The notes under the pieces: generated by a model | What the model was told of the DNA's origin: nothing | The model's database searches: none | Seen by the model: the letters and a program-made list of their open reading frames with translations, nothing else | Program-made: the position numbers and the translations under genes | Shown: piece by piece, positions 1 through 8,739 of the stretch | How the letters are laid out: every line of letters starts with the position of its first letter | Numbering within the stretch: position 1 is the first letter of the stretch | From: Terasakiella pusilla DSM 6293 | Lineage (GTDB): Bacteria; Pseudomonadota; Alphaproteobacteria; Rhodospirillales; Terasakiellaceae | Length of the DNA stretch: 41,210 nt | Direction of reading: 5' to 3' | Assembly: GCF_000688235.1 (NCBI RefSeq) | Contig: NZ_JHYO01000032.1 | Location: 1 to 41,210 of the forward strand

Positions 1-354
1 TCAGTTTTCCCATGTCTTTTCTCCTTATCCATGGATTTGAATAAGCCAGAAAAACTAACATTTCGTGTGGATCACTTTTTGGGGGCTACGCCACTACCAA
101 GAGCAAACTCAATACAAAAACACCTTAAAGATTTACCAATTACCAAAAAATGGTTAGATTTACACGCTGAAACGGCAGAAAGCTATCGGCTCTTCCGCTT
201 GCAATTGGCATATCAAGCGGCCCTAAGGGGGCGCGAAAAAGTGAAACGGTGGCGTTTGTTAAGGATTGCAAACATTCGAAAAGAACTAATTACACCAAAG
301 ATAGAAAAGAAAATTCAAGAACTGATATATAAAGGAAATAATGAAAATTTATGA
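1..354 (+). CDS. tnsD: TnsD-like transposition target selector, C-terminal part (partial at window edge)
   Basis: The frame is open from base 1 without a stop, so the ATG at 31 is probably internal and the gene begins outside the window. About 117 residues are visible. They are basic and helical, with segments (LPRANSIQKHLKDLP, KRWRLLRIANIRKELITPK) that look like the tandem helix-turn-helix C-terminus of TnsD proteins, which bind the chromosomal attachment site in Tn7-family transposition. The stop overlaps the start of tnsE by four bases (ATGA), matching the tnsD-tnsE order of Tn7. The family call rests on this order plus the adjacent, clearer TnsE; the fragment alone would not suffice. Confidence 0.6.
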   Translation, partial: SVFPCLFSLSMDLNKPEKLTFRVDHFLGATPLPRANSIQKHLKDLPITKKWLDLHAETAESYRLFRLQLAYQAALRGREKVKRWRLLRIANIRKELITPKIEKKIQELIYKGNNENL

Positions 355-1985
355 GCGAACTGGATGAAATTGGCATCCGCGGGATCCCGAAGGGCTCAAA
401 ACTCATGCTCCTCGGTGATTGGTATAGAAGGCCTGGTAATAATTGGCGCGTTGTCTGTTATTTCTATAGTAAACACCTAGGGTATTTCCGAAAGGCATTG
501 CCAATTGACCTATTGCCAACCCTAATACTTGGAAATCTGTTCCCCAGAACCATATCGGAGAATGAAGCAAAAGGGTGGACCGGAATACTTAAGCTTCCAA
601 ATCAATCAAAATGGCAAAAACTTCATTACAGCAACCTACCAGATTCACTCCAACGAGCTGCCGATTTTTCTGAACAATTTGACAATGGCTTTATATATCG
701 TCTGGAAGAAGGGAACAGAATCTATTGGATACCCCTTAGCGAACTTGCCCGAATGTTGTTTTTCCAATCCTCTGAGGTAACACGCGCTGCAGTATACCAT
801 GGCAACATTTGGCAATTAGGTAAGGCTATAGATGAGGACTGGACTGGTGAAATTAAATTATCATCTGCCATCCCCGTTCGGTATTTAAACAGCCTTCAGT
901 TCAGGAAATTTTTCACATGGCTATTTTTTATTCCTGAAGCTGAACAGAGTTTTTCCTCAATTTTCACTCAATTGAACCGCAGTAGAATAGATATTGATGG
1001 AGCAGAAAGATGGTCATTCGATTTCTCTCCACCAAACTTAAATAACTGTGAGATTTCTTATGCAGGGTTCACAGGTAAAGAGCTCGAAAAACACCATGTC
1101 TTCATAAGAGAGATTAGATCAATTTCTGGCATCACTTCGCCAGATTTGAATACAATTTATTTCTCACATCCGGATGATGACATTATTTTACAGAATGAAG
1201 AAGAAGATATAGAAAGCAATAAAAATAAAAAACAGCCTCAGGATCTAAACGTTGATATTAAAGAAATCCTGCCTGACCTTAGACCAAACCCTCGCAAAAA
1301 AAGATTTTTGTTAAAAATTGGAAATAGCGGATTAAACTTTGACGTTGAGCCAGACTTAAAAAGAAGCCCAAGACATTTAAGAGGTTTGCCTGCCGGAACT
1401 AAACCCGAATTGGATGAGATTGAAGAACAACCTGTCGAAGAACAAGCGAGCTTAAATGAGGTGAGTGAAACTGGGAAAATACCAAGAGCAGACATTGACA
1501 ATCTAGACCCTCCGGATTTGATTGACGCTCCTGAGAAGCTAGCATTCTTTCAAGATATGCTTCAAAAACTTGAAAAAGATTATGGATGGCATATCAATAT
1601 GCAGCTAGGTGATGTCCCCAAAATGAGTTGTCGTAGTTTGCATTTGATCAACGGTCACCCAAGACAATATTGCCATGGCATAATTCAACGTGATGAGACT
1701 ACAACGGTCCAAGTGCTTGAAATAGAATTAACGACTAAAGAAAGCCTTTCCACACTTTTCTTTCGCGAGGATGATAAAAATTCAACCTATCTAGAAATTC
1801 TTGATGAGCTTATGAGCCGTTATCAGGATGAAGGACTTAACGCAATGAGTTGGAAACGAAAGTTCAACTCAGAAAGCACACAGGTTTCCACTTATCTCGG
1901 TCATCCGGACAATAAAATCAAAAACGAAGATGACGCCCTAAATTCTTGGACGGCAAGAGCTGCAGGAAAGATCCTAAACATATAG
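351..1985 (+). CDS. tnsE: Tn7-family transposition protein TnsE
   Basis: This 544-residue protein matches the length of Tn7 TnsE (538 residues), which directs insertion into conjugating plasmids and replicating DNA through the sliding clamp and 3'-recessed ends. Segments recalled from TnsE are recognisable: an N-terminal GDWYRRPGNNWRV region, ELARMLFF near residue 130, WSFDFSPP near residue 220, a charged low-complexity linker around residues 285-380, and a conserved C-terminal domain from about 400 (GWHINMQLGDVPK, SRSLHL-like, GHPRQYCHGII, YLGHPDN). It starts in a four-base overlap with the preceding TnsD-like gene, implying translational coupling. In Tn7 the cargo lies just beyond tnsE, which here is the ietAS module. 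The family assignment is strong; I cannot see tnsABC in this window. Confidence 0.85.
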   Translation: MSELDEIGIRGIPKGSKLMLLGDWYRRPGNNWRVVCYFYSKHLGYFRKALPIDLLPTLILGNLFPRTISENEAKGWTGILKLPNQSKWQKLHYSNLPDSLQRAADFSEQFDNGFIYRLEEGNRIYWIPLSELARMLFFQSSEVTRAAVYHGNIWQLGKAIDEDWTGEIKLSSAIPVRYLNSLQFRKFFTWLFFIPEAEQSFSSIFTQLNRSRIDIDGAERWSFDFSPPNLNNCEISYAGFTGKELEKHHVFIREIRSISGITSPDLNTIYFSHPDDDIILQNEEEDIESNKNKKQPQDLNVDIKEILPDLRPNPRKKRFLLKIGNSGLNFDVEPDLKRSPRHLRGLPAGTKPELDEIEEQPVEEQASLNEVSETGKIPRADIDNLDPPDLIDAPEKLAFFQDMLQKLEKDYGWHINMQLGDVPKMSCRSLHLINGHPRQYCHGIIQRDETTTVQVLEIELTTKESLSTLFFREDDKNSTYLEILDELMSRYQDEGLNAMSWKRKFNSESTQVSTYLGHPDNKIKNEDDALNSWTARAAGKILNI

Positions 1986-2130
1986 AATTATTGCAAATAC
2001 AAAACAAAAATCGCCACAATGATAAGCGCTACTGCGACCCTCTTTGACAGATTGACCCATCATGTACATATCCTTGAAATAAACGGTGGAAACTAACGCC
2101 TGCCCCAAATCCGATCACAAAAACAGACCA

Positions 2131-2244
2131 GATCATCGGCGAAAGAAGAGAGCCAAGGCAAAGGGCATCAGAAAGATAGCCTCTGAGCTTGATGTGGGCG
2201 TAGGAACAGTCCAGAGGGTTGTGAAAGGACTGGAAATAGCCTAA
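2131..2244 (+). pseudogene. Serine recombinase (resolvase/invertase) C-terminal HTH remnant
   Basis: A reading frame ending at the TAA at 2242-2244 encodes a basic stretch followed by GIRKIASELDVGVGTVQRV, the typical C-terminal helix-turn-helix of resolvase/invertase serine recombinases. No catalytic domain (Y/S-R-S motifs) lies upstream, because only about 145 bp separate it from the tnsE stop. The fragment is therefore a remnant of an earlier element, and it sits exactly where Tn7-like elements accept cargo. Bases 1986-2130 between tnsE and this remnant hold no gene I can support. Confidence 0.65.
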
Positions 2245-2267
2245 ACCCCCATCTCTTTATAAAATTT

Positions 2268-2303
2268 AGATGCGCCTCTGTGTGGGGGCGCATCTGTTTT
2301 TTG
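2268..2303 (+). terminator. Rho-independent terminator after the recombinase remnant
   Basis: A perfect 9-bp stem (AGATGCGCC at 2268-2276 with GGCGCATCT at 2287-2295) with a 10-base loop is followed by GTTTTTT. It would insulate the ietAS promoter from transcription of the transposition genes. Confidence 0.75.
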
Positions 2304-2345
2304 TGCATTTCATTGTTGATTTTGCGCATATTTATATATTGATAA

Positions 2346-2398
2346 TGCATATTTTATGTATATATTGCATTAAATGCATTGCGCATTGCATTAGGGAG
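2346..2398 (+). promoter_or_regulatory. Likely ietAS operator region with TGCAT repeats, plus RBS
   Basis: An AT-rich stretch ahead of ietA contains repeated TGCAT/ATGCA units (2346-2350, 2366-2370, 2374-2378, 2388-2391). At 2373-2392 there is a 20-bp near-palindrome, matching its reverse complement at 18 of 20 positions. It abuts the ribosome binding site GGGAG (2394-2398), which lies 5 bases before the ATG. A repressor bound here would block both transcript elongation and translation initiation. IetA has a C-terminal helix-turn-helix, so autoregulation is a reasonable inference. No single promoter hexamer pair stands out. Confidence 0.45.
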
Positions 2399-2403
2399 AC
2401 ATT

Positions 2404-3585
2404 ATGGAACATTTTGCAGTTATTCAATCGCTTTGCCGGATAGGTTTGGCGGGTAATAACGACAAGTTCAGAAAACAAGTGGAACGACTGCGAGATAGGC
2501 TGACTAAAGGCGGTGATGAAAAACAGGCTATCACGCTAGAAAAATTATTAAATTCAGCAGAGAAAGAAGCAGAGCTGGTTCCAAGCAAGGTAGAACTGTC
2601 GAAGGCGAAGAGAAAGAAGGAGAAGTTGTCTAGTGTGACAATCCCTCCGCATGACCGGGAAACGAGCGCGGCATTAGCAGACATAATTATGGAACCCACT
2701 CCACAGTCGGGGCCACCAGTTCTTCATGGTGCAATACATAATGCAGTGGAGACTATGATTAATGAATGGCAAAAGACTGACGAGCTTGTAAAATTAGGTT
2801 TGGCTCCTTCAACATCGTGTTTGATTTTTGGACCTCCAGGTACAGGGAAAACATTATCGGCATATCATATTGCTGAAAAACTTGGTTTGCCTTTGGTAGT
2901 CGCGAGAATTGATGGATTGATCAGTTCATTTTTGGGTACTACTGCAAGAAATCTTGCAAATATTTTTGAGTTCGCAAACAGGTATGACTGTGTCCTTCTG
3001 TTGGATGAATTCGATGCAATTGCGAAATTACGAGATGACCCACATGAAGTTGGAGAAATCAAACGTGTAGTGAATACTCTTCTTCAAAACTTAGATGCAA
3101 GGGCAGAGCATGGGCTCACTATTGCAATTACAAATCATCCCGAATTACTCGACACTGCGGTCTGGAGAAGATTTGAGACCCGATTGGAATTACCTCCTCC
3201 TCATATTTCTGAAAGGCAAACACTTGTAGAGCAGTTCTTGTCGCCTGTAGAAGCCTCAGATGTCTTTAAGAAGTTTATGATTTGGCTAAGTGATGGTTTT
3301 TCAGGAGCTGACATTAAAACAATGTCGGATGCTGTGAAAAGGCATGTGGCGTTAAGTGATGGTGATAATTCACCCAAAGTTCTATGGTCTGCAATAGAGG
3401 CATTTTCAACAAGAAATGCCGGTTTAGATTGTGGCAAACGTACAAACGTGCTCTTATTAGATAGAAGTGTGGTTGCTAATAATCTCATAAATAGTGAAGA
3501 CGTGAAATTTACACAGAAGGAAATTGGCGAACTTCTTCAAAAAGATCAAGGTACAATTAGCCGTTGGGTGTCAGGAAGTAAGTAA
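2404..3585 (+). CDS. ietA: AAA+ ATPase of the IetAS module (antitoxin-type partner)
   Basis: This is a 393-residue AAA+ protein with a Walker A motif at residues 143-150 (GPPGTGKT), Walker B LLLDEFD (Asp201, Glu202), sensor-1 region AITNHPE and arginine-finger region RRFETR. An N-terminal charged coiled-coil-like segment spans residues 20-75. The last 25 residues form a helix-turn-helix (FTQKEIGELLQKDQGTISRW), which suggests DNA binding and autoregulation. The gene is directly followed by a subtilase, the arrangement of IetA/IetS of plasmid pTiC58, where the ATPase counteracts the protease toxin; the same pair is catalogued as a phage-defence system. The start has a good RBS (GGGAG). Confidence in the family pair is high; its role here is inferred. 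Confidence 0.85.
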   Translation: MEHFAVIQSLCRIGLAGNNDKFRKQVERLRDRLTKGGDEKQAITLEKLLNSAEKEAELVPSKVELSKAKRKKEKLSSVTIPPHDRETSAALADIIMEPTPQSGPPVLHGAIHNAVETMINEWQKTDELVKLGLAPSTSCLIFGPPGTGKTLSAYHIAEKLGLPLVVARIDGLISSFLGTTARNLANIFEFANRYDCVLLLDEFDAIAKLRDDPHEVGEIKRVVNTLLQNLDARAEHGLTIAITNHPELLDTAVWRRFETRLELPPPHISERQTLVEQFLSPVEASDVFKKFMIWLSDGFSGADIKTMSDAVKRHVALSDGDNSPKVLWSAIEAFSTRNAGLDCGKRTNVLLLDRSVVANNLINSEDVKFTQKEIGELLQKDQGTISRWVSGSK

Positions 3586-3599
3586 CAGGGGAAATGTGA

Positions 3600-6107
3600 A
3601 TGCAGAATAATCCGGTTCAAATTGTATTGAATAGCAAAGACTATGTAGTCGTTCCTCCACTTCGAACTGGCGGTTCAAAGAAGGATTTTTTTGCAAATCA
3701 CGATGAAGAGTTCAAACTTCATAAATCTAAAATATTGTCTCAATTGAGCAATGTATATACAACCCTTAAGCAATCCAAGTATGGTTCTGCAACGATTGTA
3801 AGAGCAAAGCTTAGAGAAGAAGCTTTGGCTAAATCTCATCGCCCAACTAAAGCTCTTTTTAAAATTGCTGAATACCCGTGTGTTGGTGCTGCTGGTTTAG
3901 GAGAGCTCTTCTATCTGGTCACTTCATCAACTGTGGGAAGGTTGGCAAATGAGGTGGATAAGGCTGAAGAATATACGAATGAAATTGAGCCTAAAAAATT
4001 TAAACCTTCAAGTCAAAAATCTGATGTAGGAAGCCTGCTGTCTATTGATGAATTAACTGAGAGCGACAAAAGAAGTTTCAGTGTAGATATGGCTTTGTCT
4101 TGGTTGGCTGACAAGAGGTGTGTCGGTGGTTATTTTATCGAACTTCACACTGTACCGAAAATTGAAAAACAAAGTGTAAAAAATGAATTGGGTAGTTTGG
4201 TTCAAAGTCTTTTTGAGCTCTTTGAACAACTGCCTGTGGGGGCTATTGGCAGAACGTTGAAGCCTTTTGGCTCTTCTTTGATTATCGATGCTCGACTTAT
4301 TAAGGGTACTCATTCAGGGTATTTGATTGGTGGTAAGAGGGGGGATGAGGAACGTGCGTTAAAGGTTTTTGAAGAAGAAATGGATTTCACTCCAAAGCAT
4401 CATGTTCTTTTTCTTAAAAGTTTAGCTGCACACCCGCTGGTAAAGCGTATACTTTTACCTCCTCATATAATCAAATCTGAAGGTGCATCAGGCTCGCCCC
4501 AAGCTGCAACCTTCCCGGCATTGTCTGTGCCAGACCCCGCTTTTGACTATCCTCTCGTTGGTGTAATTGATGATGGTGTGTCTGACCAATTGGAAGAATG
4601 GGTAATCGAACGTCATGATTTCTTAGAGGAAGAAGCATACGAAAGGTCACATGGTACTTTCATCGCAGGGTTACTAACTGATGGACAAAATTTAAATGGG
4701 AATGGGACGTGTCCAGAAGCTGATGGATGTTATATTTATGATATCCCTTTGTTCCCAGAAGAGAATTTCAACGATTATTACCCTACCCACTTTGATGGTT
4801 TCATTGATGAAATTGAAGCTGCTGTTGAAGAGGCAAAGATTCAGCACGGCGTCAGGGTATTCAATTTGAGTATTAATGTTACCGCACCTGTAGAGAGCCA
4901 TCAATATAGCCCTTTCGCGGCAAGATTGGATGAAATTGCAGATAGGCATGATATTATTATTGTTAATTCTGTAGGGAATTTACCAGGCGACCAAGCAAGG
5001 GCTCCGTGGCCCAAAAAGATTAAAGATATCTTGACGTATTTTGCAGAAAGAACAGAGCCTGATACAATTAACCAACCATCTGAAAGTGCAAGGGCGATAT
5101 CGGTAGGTGCGATAAACCCTGATGGTTGCGGCCCTCATAGACATGGAACACCTACAACATATACACGTAGAGGACCGGGTTTAAAGGTTGGGCAGAAACC
5201 TGACCTCGCACATTATGGTGGAAGTGAAGGGTACGGTCCTGATGGTTTGTCAGGGTTAAAATCTATTCACGTTGATGGGGCTATGTATGAAAGCGCAGGT
5301 ACGAGTTTTTCTACCCCATTAGTTGCGAAGACTTTAGCAACACTTGATTTGCTAACCAATCAAAAACAATCTGCGCAAACTCTTCGGGCATTGATGGTGC
5401 ATAATTCATATTGGCCTGAAAGTATATCAAGTCCAAGAATTAGAGAGCTAGCTCGTCAGTTTGTGGGGTTTGGCATGCCAATGCCTGCAAACCAAATGCT
5501 TCGAACGGACGATTTCGCCATATCGCTCGTATTTGAGGGGAAGTTAATCCAGAGCGGAACCCGTAGACGTATTCTTAGCTTTCCTTTTTCTTGGCCTCAA
5601 AGCTTGGTCGATGCTGCAACAGGTGCCTGTCACGGGAAAGCTCGCATTACTTTAGTTTATCATGCTCCTTTGGATAAGCAATTTGGTGCTGAGTTTGTAC
5701 GTATAAACGTAGATTCTCGATTACGACAGAGAACTGGTGGAACACTTAAGGATGGTTCCCCTTCTTATGCGACACGATCTCAGCAAGTATTTTTACCAAA
5801 GACATCAGGTCAGCCTGCGTATGAAAAGGACTTGATCAAACATGGCTTAAAATGGTGGCCAGTGAAAAGGTATGACTATAACACGCCAGAGGATGGAGCC
5901 GGGGAAAGCTCTGAGTGGTTGATAGAGGTTGAAAGCACATTACGTGCCGAAGCTGATTTCCCAACTGGAGGACTGTCGTTTTCATTGGTTTTGACCTTGG
6001 AAGATGCAGATAAAACCAAGCCTATTTTTCAAGAAATGCGCCGTACCTTGCAGGCGGGTAATGTGAAAATGGCAGACATCGATGTTAGGTCTCAAATCCG
6101 TACTTAA
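3600..6107 (+). CDS. ietS: Subtilisin-like (S8) serine protease of the IetAS module (toxin/effector)
   Basis: This 835-residue protein carries an S8 catalytic domain in its centre: Asp324 in VIDDGV, His351 in SHGTFIAGLL, oxyanion Asn460 in NSVGN and Ser569 in SAGTSFSTPL, so the triad is complete. About 310 residues precede the catalytic domain and about 240 follow it, giving room for target recognition and ATPase contact. There is no signal peptide, so it acts in the cytoplasm, as expected of a toxin or abortive-infection protease. It starts 14 bases after ietA behind AGGGGAA (3587-3593), so the two form an operon. In pTiC58 the homologous protease is toxic without its ATPase partner. The stop lies two bases from the convergent gene that follows. 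Confidence 0.85.
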   Translation: MQNNPVQIVLNSKDYVVVPPLRTGGSKKDFFANHDEEFKLHKSKILSQLSNVYTTLKQSKYGSATIVRAKLREEALAKSHRPTKALFKIAEYPCVGAAGLGELFYLVTSSTVGRLANEVDKAEEYTNEIEPKKFKPSSQKSDVGSLLSIDELTESDKRSFSVDMALSWLADKRCVGGYFIELHTVPKIEKQSVKNELGSLVQSLFELFEQLPVGAIGRTLKPFGSSLIIDARLIKGTHSGYLIGGKRGDEERALKVFEEEMDFTPKHHVLFLKSLAAHPLVKRILLPPHIIKSEGASGSPQAATFPALSVPDPAFDYPLVGVIDDGVSDQLEEWVIERHDFLEEEAYERSHGTFIAGLLTDGQNLNGNGTCPEADGCYIYDIPLFPEENFNDYYPTHFDGFIDEIEAAVEEAKIQHGVRVFNLSINVTAPVESHQYSPFAARLDEIADRHDIIIVNSVGNLPGDQARAPWPKKIKDILTYFAERTEPDTINQPSESARAISVGAINPDGCGPHRHGTPTTYTRRGPGLKVGQKPDLAHYGGSEGYGPDGLSGLKSIHVDGAMYESAGTSFSTPLVAKTLATLDLLTNQKQSAQTLRALMVHNSYWPESISSPRIRELARQFVGFGMPMPANQMLRTDDFAISLVFEGKLIQSGTRRRILSFPFSWPQSLVDAATGACHGKARITLVYHAPLDKQFGAEFVRINVDSRLRQRTGGTLKDGSPSYATRSQQVFLPKTSGQPAYEKDLIKHGLKWWPVKRYDYNTPEDGAGESSEWLIEVESTLRAEADFPTGGLSFSLVLTLEDADKTKPIFQEMRRTLQAGNVKMADIDVRSQIRT

Positions 6108-6109
6108 TA

Positions 6110-6535
6110 TCAATCTAATTTTTGTCGAGGCTTGTATTTCGGAGGCACCCCAAATAACCCCTTCTTGTGCCAAGTTACAAGATCAAACCCCGTAGCTTTT
6201 CCAAGTTCCTCCCCTAGAGGAGAATCCTTGTGGCGGTCCAGATGCGAGTCAATAATGCTAAAGAGAATTAACTGCTTGTCTTCGCCTTCAACATTATTGG
6301 CAATTTTAACTATGCGTTCGAAAATACTCTCACCAAATGAGAAAGCCCGATTGTATATAGTGTCATACGGGGCAACCGCATCAAGTAACCTTGCATGACT
6401 TTGCGCCATTGCCTTGAGTTTTTCAGTTTCAGTGGCAATAGTAGTGTTGTAAAGGATCAGAATTGCAATTGAGACAATCCCTAGACCTGTCGCCAACAAA
6501 GTTACAAATAGTTTCCATGGGAAGGATTTTGACAT
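6110..6535 (-). CDS. Small membrane-anchored periplasmic protein, function unknown
   Basis: The frame is open from 6604, but the Met at 6535 (MSKSFPWKLF) is the better start because it puts a short basic N-region directly before one transmembrane helix (LFVTLLATGLGIVSIAILIL). The resulting protein has about 141 residues, with a C-terminal soluble part that contains KAMAQSHARLLDAVAPYD. This wording resembles the juxtamembrane part of sensory proteins, but no kinase, GGDEF or receptor domain follows, so it may be a truncated sensor or a stand-alone protein. It ends two bases from the ietS stop in convergent orientation, which could mark an insertion boundary that removed a larger 3' portion. 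I do not recognise a family. Confidence 0.45.
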   Translation of the reverse strand: MSKSFPWKLFVTLLATGLGIVSIAILILYNTTIATETEKLKAMAQSHARLLDAVAPYDTIYNRAFSFGESIFERIVKIANNVEGEDKQLILFSIIDSHLDRHKDSPLGEELGKATGFDLVTWHKKGLFGVPPKYKPRQKLD

Positions 6536-6653
6536 TATTAATTCAATACTTGTCCATTGAAGGTTTTGTATCAAAACTGTAGATCGTAACGTCTCTAAGA
6601 GCAATCAGATTATTGTAGCTCTAGCTGTCAATCATCTCAGATGGCTGCTATTG

Positions 6654-6880
6654 GCTGAGGCTGTTGAAAAACTCTGAAACACGTTAATTAACAAAAAATA
6701 CTTGCCCACTGAGCCATGTAATGCATTCTAAATACGAAGGGGCTAATCAAAACTGACGAAACATCGTCCAGGAGCCGCAAATAGCGGCATATGCACCAAA
6801 TAAAACAATTGGCCCGTTGCAAAATTAAAATAGCGAAAATTTCACGCTATCCACTGAACGAGTTTTTCAACAGCCTCAGC
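6654..6880. mobile_element. MITE-like element with 21-bp perfect terminal inverted repeats
   Basis: Bases 6654-6674 and 6860-6880 are exact reverse complements (21 bp, core GGCTGTTGAAAAACTC). They bound 185 bp that encode nothing evident and contain several short inverted repeats. Total length is 227 bp. This is the form of a miniature inverted-repeat element mobilised in trans by a full-length insertion sequence. Ends of the GAGTTTTTCAACAGCC type are familiar from IS families, though I cannot name the parent. I see no clear direct target duplication; the outermost bases of the repeat (GCTGA/TCAGC) may belong to a palindromic target. Confidence 0.65.
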
Positions 6881-6882
6881 TA

Positions 6883-7068
6883 TGGGGAGAATTAAGAACC
6901 ACGGATATTCAGGGCGAATACATTTCTGTTGTCGAGGGTAGAGCGGACAAGCGTCTAAAGCGGGTCTATTGGACCGTTGTTGACCCAAAGCAACCTTTAG
7001 AGATTTCATTTAATAAATACAAACTTAATAAGCAAAGGTGTCACAAAAACGATGACGAAGAGGCGTAA
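6883..7068 (+). pseudogene. 3' fragment of an unrecognised coding sequence
   Basis: Directly to the right of the MITE-like element an open frame without a start codon runs to the TAA at 7066-7068. It reads WGELRTTDIQGEYISVVEG and then a basic segment with KRVYWTVVDPKQPLEISF. The protein-like composition suggests a gene tail cut by the element, but I do not recognise the family and no matching 5' part is visible to the left. The remaining bases to 7311 hold no gene I can support; they must contain the manC promoter. Confidence 0.35.
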
Positions 7069-7311
7069 GGCGTGGTGAGTGGTAACGAAGGCAGGGTCGA
7101 TACCCATGGATAGCTACATCTGTGATCTTTTGCCTCAATCAATGAGTCCTGATCTTAGAATACCTTTGACCCCATCAAGATCCATCATTAATATTGTATG
7201 AACTTACCGTGAGTAAGAAAGTGTATTTAATTTTCTATTATTTCTCAGTGAGTTACACAATTTGTATACTCTTTGTTGAGAAAGGCCTTTTCACGTTAGA
7301 CAGAGATTAAA

Positions 7312-8739
7312 ATGAAAAGAATCACACCTGTTATTTTGTCTGGCGGATCAGGAACGCGACTGTGGCCACTGTCTCGTCAAGATTATCCAAAACAATTTTT
7401 GTCCTTGTTCAACAAGAATAGTCTTATTGAACAAACCATTCAGCGCATCCAAGGTCCGGATTACGAACCGGGCCTCATTATATGTAATGAAGAACATCGT
7501 TTCATGGTCGCAGAGAGTTGTCGGAAACAATCTTATCAGCCTGAAAAAATTATTCTCGAACCTGAGGGTCGTAATACTGCTCCTGCTCTGACAATTGCGG
7601 CTTTATATGCTCTCTCTCATGACCCCGACAGCCTTCTTCTGGTTTTACCTTCTGATCATTTCATTGAACCAAATGATGCATTTCATGATGTTATTGCACA
7701 AGCTCGTGATGCTGCTTGTGCCGACAAGCTTGTCTCGTTTGGCATTACGCCGACTCAGGCATACACAGGGTATGGCTACATTGAAAAAGGGGAAGTTTTA
7801 GAAAATACAGAAAGCGCATTTCATCTTAAGACATTCATTGAAAAACCCGACCAGAACACGGCAAAACAACTGGTTAAAAAGGGGTTCTTGTGGAATAGCG
7901 GCATGTTTATGTTTAAAGCACAGGTGTTGATTGATGAAATGGAAGTCCATCAACCAACAGTTACTGTAAACTGCCGGGAGGCTTTTGATAAAGCCAGCTT
8001 TGATATTGATTTTATGCGTATTGGAAAAGAATCTTTTAGATCCTGCTCCCATGTATCAATCGATTACGCTGTTATGGAAAAGACGGATAAAGCGTGCGTT
8101 GTCAGTTTTAAAGGTGACTGGCAAGATTTAGGCTCGTTTGACACGCTAACGGAGATCGCATGTAAACAAGGCCATAAAAACGCCATCACGGGTGATGTCA
8201 TTGCGCGCGATTGTCAAAACTCTTTTATCTGGTCTGACAATCAACTAGTCACAACTCTTGGACTTGAAAGCATGATTGTGGTTTCTACGTCTGATGCCAT
8301 ACTTGTCTGCCCACGTGATAAATCTCAGAATATTCCCCTTCTTTTAGAGGAAGTAAAACAGCAAAACCGTTCACAAGCTGTGGAGAGTGCACAGAGCTAT
8401 CGCTTTTGGGGGCACTATAAAGTTCTGGAAAAGGGGGGCAATTTCCTCGTAAAGAAAATTGTCGTATCATCGGGTGCTAAGCTAAGTTTACAACGTCACC
8501 GTCATCGTGCAGAACATTGGATTATTGTAAAAGGTGTAGGGCATGTCACCAAAGGCGATGAAACATTTATTGTGCGTGAAAACGAATCTCTTTTTATTCC
8601 GCCTAACACTGTGCATCGTTTAGAAAATAGAATGGAATCAGATCTTTACCTTATAGAGGTTCAAACCGGTGATTATATTGGTGAAGACGATATTGAACGT
8701 ATAGACGATGCCTATGCTCGTGAGATCGTGGGTACTTAA
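7312..8739 (+). CDS. manC: Mannose-1-phosphate guanylyltransferase / mannose-6-phosphate isomerase
   Basis: This 475-residue bifunctional type II enzyme makes GDP-mannose. The N-terminal nucleotidyltransferase domain has the signature GGSGTRLWPLSRQDYPKQFL at residues 11-30 and FIEKPD near residue 175. The C-terminal cupin (from about residue 385) has the isomerase metal-binding HRHRAEHW motif and ends in the usual EDDIERIDDAYAR stretch. Length and order are typical of ManC/AlgA proteins. GDP-mannose is the donor expected for the PimA-like glycosyltransferase at 26.55-27.70 kb, so this gene probably feeds the lipid locus. The ATG at 7312 follows a weak AGAGA RBS; a transcription start should lie in 7150-7300. 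Confidence 0.93.
   Translation: MKRITPVILSGGSGTRLWPLSRQDYPKQFLSLFNKNSLIEQTIQRIQGPDYEPGLIICNEEHRFMVAESCRKQSYQPEKIILEPEGRNTAPALTIAALYALSHDPDSLLLVLPSDHFIEPNDAFHDVIAQARDAACADKLVSFGITPTQAYTGYGYIEKGEVLENTESAFHLKTFIEKPDQNTAKQLVKKGFLWNSGMFMFKAQVLIDEMEVHQPTVTVNCREAFDKASFDIDFMRIGKESFRSCSHVSIDYAVMEKTDKACVVSFKGDWQDLGSFDTLTEIACKQGHKNAITGDVIARDCQNSFIWSDNQLVTTLGLESMIVVSTSDAILVCPRDKSQNIPLLLEEVKQQNRSQAVESAQSYRFWGHYKVLEKGGNFLVKKIVVSSGAKLSLQRHRHRAEHWIIVKGVGHVTKGDETFIVRENESLFIPPNTVHRLENRMESDLYLIEVQTGDYIGEDDIERIDDAYAREIVGT

Noticed and set aside
2168-2350. 60-residue minus-strand open frame between tnsE and ietA
   Set aside because: It spans the terminator hairpin and the TGCAT repeats and has no RBS or protein-like composition.
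6081-7311. Search for the second Tn7-like transposon end after ietS
   Set aside because: No repeated TnsB-binding-type sites or matching terminal TGT were recognised by eye, so no end is annotated.
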